Source of the DNA: WTFY01 sp965214675
Lineage (GTDB): Bacteria; Pseudomonadota; Gammaproteobacteria; UBA4575
Reading direction: 5' to 3'
NCBI GenBank assembly: GCA_965214675.1
Contig: OZ243969.1
Span: 62,001-126,000 of the forward strand
Length of the DNA: 64,000 nucleotides
Shown here: in pieces, positions 63,329-64,000 of the stretch
Layout of the letters: each line of letters begins with the position of its first letter
Position numbering within the stretch: position 1 is the first letter of the stretch
The notes under the pieces: model-generated
What the model was told of the DNA's origin: nothing
Databases searched by the model: none
The model's input: the letters and a program-made list of their open reading frames with translations, nothing else
Translations under genes and position numbers: made by a program

Positions 63329-64000
63329 ATGACCGCAAAAGCAGATTCAATGGGTTACGTTGAATTCAAACACTATGGTAACGACATTGTTGCCTATAAC
63401 AAAAGCCTGTTTGCTGACTTTCAGGCTGATTTGTTTAGCCCTGAATTCCTTTCTTCAGATCCAGCCCTGCAGTACAGGCGCCTTTCACCGACCGACATCA
63501 AAGGCCGACAGGGTCTGCATTTGTTCACCTATCAAAACCAGACTCTGGTATTGAGGCACTATTACCGCGGCGGTGCAGTTTCCAAATTCATCAACGACAG
63601 CTACCTCTGGTGCGGTTTACACAGAACCCGCGCAGTCTGTGAATTGCAGCTCCTGTTTTCCCTGCAGCAGATGAATTTGCCTGTCCCAGTCCCGGTGGCC
63701 GCGCATGTGCAAAAAAACGGTTTCACCTACCGTGCAAATATCGTGACCCGGCTCATCCCGGATGCACAATCACTGAGTTTGAGGCTAGTTAAAAATCCAC
63801 TCCCGGCTGAAGTCTGGCGCAATATTGGAGCTGTGGTCAGGCAATTTCATGAAAATAACTGCAATCATGCGGACCTGAATGCACATAATATTCTGCTGGA
63901 TGGGAAAGAAACAGTATTCTTGGTTGATTTTGACAGGTCAGTAATTAATAAAAAGGCGAGTGTGGCAGGGCAAAAGAATTTGGCCAGGCTGCGGCGTTCG
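63329..64000 (+). CDS. kdkA: 3-deoxy-D-manno-octulosonic acid kinase, 3' end cut by window edge
   Basis: Open frame from ATG 63329 to the right edge, 224 residues of a family near 240. It shows LRHYYRGGAVSKFINDSYLW, TRAVCELQLLFSLQQMNLPV, and the catalytic NHADLNAHNILL with D182 and N187, followed by VDFDRS. KdkA phosphorylates the Kdo at position 4 in the LPS inner core; this happens in bacteria with a single Kdo and fits the neighbouring heptose genes. Another possible start is the out-of-frame ATG at 63325, but only this frame encodes the family. Confidence 0.92.
   Translation, partial: MTAKADSMGYVEFKHYGNDIVAYNKSLFADFQADLFSPEFLSSDPALQYRRLSPTDIKGRQGLHLFTYQNQTLVLRHYYRGGAVSKFINDSYLWCGLHRTRAVCELQLLFSLQQMNLPVPVPVAAHVQKNGFTYRANIVTRLIPDAQSLSLRLVKNPLPAEVWRNIGAVVRQFHENNCNHADLNAHNILLDGKETVFLVDFDRSVINKKASVAGQKNLARLRRS

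Noticed and set aside
1..64000. tRNA genes, rRNA, CRISPR arrays, insertion sequences or prophage
   Set aside because: None was seen in the spacers; gaps are short and lack cloverleaf, spaced direct repeats or transposase frames.

Overview
The window looks like a chromosomal segment of a methylotrophic gammaproteobacterium. The block lptD-surA-pdxA-rsmA-apaG-apaH, the cell-wall block mrdA-mrdB-mltB-rlpA-dacA-dat-lipB-lipA, the amgK-murU recycling pair and the glnE-ilvE-hldE run are all in gammaproteobacterial order. A serine-cycle operon in the middle indicates growth on one-carbon compounds. I cannot name the genus from the sequence alone. I saw no rRNA, tRNA, CRISPR array or insertion sequence.

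Layout. 1-13 kb: a truncated DUF255 thioredoxin-like gene, then lgt-thyA-folA on the plus strand, then the minus-strand LPS-assembly/pyridoxal/ribosome-methylation block and a membrane pyrophosphatase (hppA). 13-22 kb: plus-strand cell elongation, peptidoglycan and lipoate genes; rlpA appears split by a frameshift from its lipoprotein leader. 22-28 kb: murU/amgK, a membrane-anchored cold-shock protein, argA, two unknown exported proteins and argE. 28-39 kb: a minus-strand C1 block, in transcription order 5-formyl-THF cyclo-ligase, formyltransferase (Ftr-like), then serine-glyoxylate aminotransferase, malyl-CoA lyase, malate thiokinase (two subunits), hydroxypyruvate reductase, PEP carboxylase, MtdA and argE. 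39-50 kb: ilvD, an iron(III) ABC transporter (fbpABC) with a Fur-like box, glnE, ilvE and hldE. 50-64 kb: a surface-glycan region, visibly more AT-rich in its middle. It holds two kinase-like proteins, a membrane protein, a GT4 glycosyltransferase, a five-gene decaprenyl-phosphoryl-arabinose-type operon (HAD-UbiA, GtrA, DprE1-like, DprE2-like, GT-C), a metalloprotease/TbpB-like lipoprotein, DUF6165, a GT9 heptosyltransferase-like gene and the start of kdkA.

How the genes work together. The serine-cycle enzymes turn glyoxylate plus methylene-THF-derived C1 units into C4 acids and regenerate glyoxylate through malyl-CoA. Pairing an orphan Ftr with 5-formyl-THF cyclo-ligase beside this operon suggests a possible alternative entry of formyl groups into the folate pool: N5-formyl-THF, then methenyl-THF, then methylene-THF through MtdA. 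The arabinose operon has 4-bp overlaps at every junction. It contains the parts expected to make and flip a polyprenyl-phospho-D-arabinofuranose donor, plus a transferase to use it, so a surface glycan or protein carrying arabinofuranose is predicted. Two long G homopolymers (11 and 15 bases) lie in this glycan region, one of them upstream of the arabinose operon, and may be phase-variable.
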